Shown here: in pieces, positions 13,235 through 13,371 of the stretch
Layout: the number at the start of each line of letters is the position of its first letter
How positions within the stretch are numbered: position 1 is the first letter of the stretch
Source: an uncultured Lachnospiraceae bacterium
Lineage (GTDB): Bacteria; Bacillota_A; Clostridia; Lachnospirales; Lachnospiraceae
Assembly: GCA_902795715.1 (NCBI GenBank)
Contig: CADBME010000070.1
Span: 1-13,371, forward strand
DNA: 13,371 nucleotides
Reading direction: 5' to 3'
Position numbers and translations under genes: made by a program
The notes under the pieces: model-generated
The model's database searches: none
Seen by the model: only the letters and a program-made list of their open reading frames with translations
What the model was told of the DNA's origin: nothing

Positions 13235-13371
13235 TCAGCTTTCCATGCTTCTGAGCAGCCTGCCGCTGATCCTGTAATAGGCTGTGACAACCAGAATTCC
13301 TGTCACAATCCAGGTGAAAGGGTATACCGCCATGAGAACAGGAAAACTGTGGAAACGGGCATGAACCGTCA
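13235..13371 (-). CDS. C-terminal fragment of an integral membrane protein, possibly a MATE-type efflux transporter
   Basis: Forty-four codons are visible before the TGA stop at 13237-13235; the rest lies beyond the right edge. The fragment contains one hydrophobic segment, from VLMAVYPF through WIVTGILVVTAYY, followed by a basic tail (RISGRLLRSMES), as expected for a final transmembrane helix with a cytoplasmic positive end. The pattern resembles the end of clostridial MATE-family transporters, where the last helix has a similar P-x-T/S-W-I/V-x-T arrangement, but this is too short for a firm call. It is 87 bases upstream of recU on the same strand. Confidence 0.5.
   Translation of the reverse strand, partial: TVHARFHSFPVLMAVYPFTWIVTGILVVTAYYRISGRLLRSMES

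Noticed and set aside
1..13371. CRISPR arrays, tRNA or rRNA genes, insertion sequences, phage genes, defence systems
   Set aside because: I saw no regularly spaced repeats, no tRNA-like cloverleaf, no transposase or integrase motifs and no compositional break; every sizeable stretch is explained by conserved housekeeping genes.

Overview
The window reads as a chromosomal housekeeping segment of a low-to-mid GC Gram-positive bacterium of class Clostridia, most likely a Lachnospiraceae-type organism. The evidence is the gene order (recU, yicC, remA, gmk, rpoZ, murE, priA, def, fmt, rsmB, rlmN, PP2C phosphatase, PASTA kinase), strong Shine-Dalgarno sites, frequent GTG and TTG starts, and a MurE with the DNPR signature of meso-diaminopimelate ligases. 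All genes I can support lie on the minus strand, so they are read from high to low coordinates. The species assignment is inference.

Layout in the direction of transcription: (1) 13371-13235 holds the last 44 residues of a membrane protein, possibly a MATE-type transporter. (2) 13147-12590 is recU, the Holliday junction resolvase, with a TTG start. (3) A strong sigma-A-type promoter (TTGACG, 17-base spacer, TATAGT) overlaps the recU stop codon and would drive yicC, remA, gmk and rpoZ (12508-10305). (4) A clear intrinsic terminator at 10284-10256 ends that unit. (5) A second strong promoter (TTGAAA, 17-base spacer, TACAAT) at 10159-10131 would drive murE, priA, def, fmt, rsmB, rlmN, stp and prkC (10075 to beyond the left edge). 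Those genes are tightly packed, with overlaps of 1 to 23 bases and gaps of at most 83 bases.

The genes act in replication restart and recombination (PriA, RecU), nucleotide supply (Gmk), transcription (RpoZ), initiator formylation and deformylation (Fmt, Def), rRNA/tRNA methylation (RsmB, RlmN), RNA processing (YicC), matrix or osmotic gene regulation (RemA), peptidoglycan precursor synthesis (MurE), and a cell-wall-sensing Ser/Thr kinase with its phosphatase (PrkC, Stp). The order matches the classical Bacillus yloC-to-prkC cluster, except that murE sits where Bacillus has coaBC.

I did not find a previously undescribed biological system, mobile element, CRISPR array or RNA gene. No gene-free stretch exceeds 300 bases; the longest, 10076-10304, holds the terminator and the murE promoter. 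The useful new information is in start-codon corrections (murE, remA, recU, prkC), the promoter/terminator architecture, and a few small repeats.
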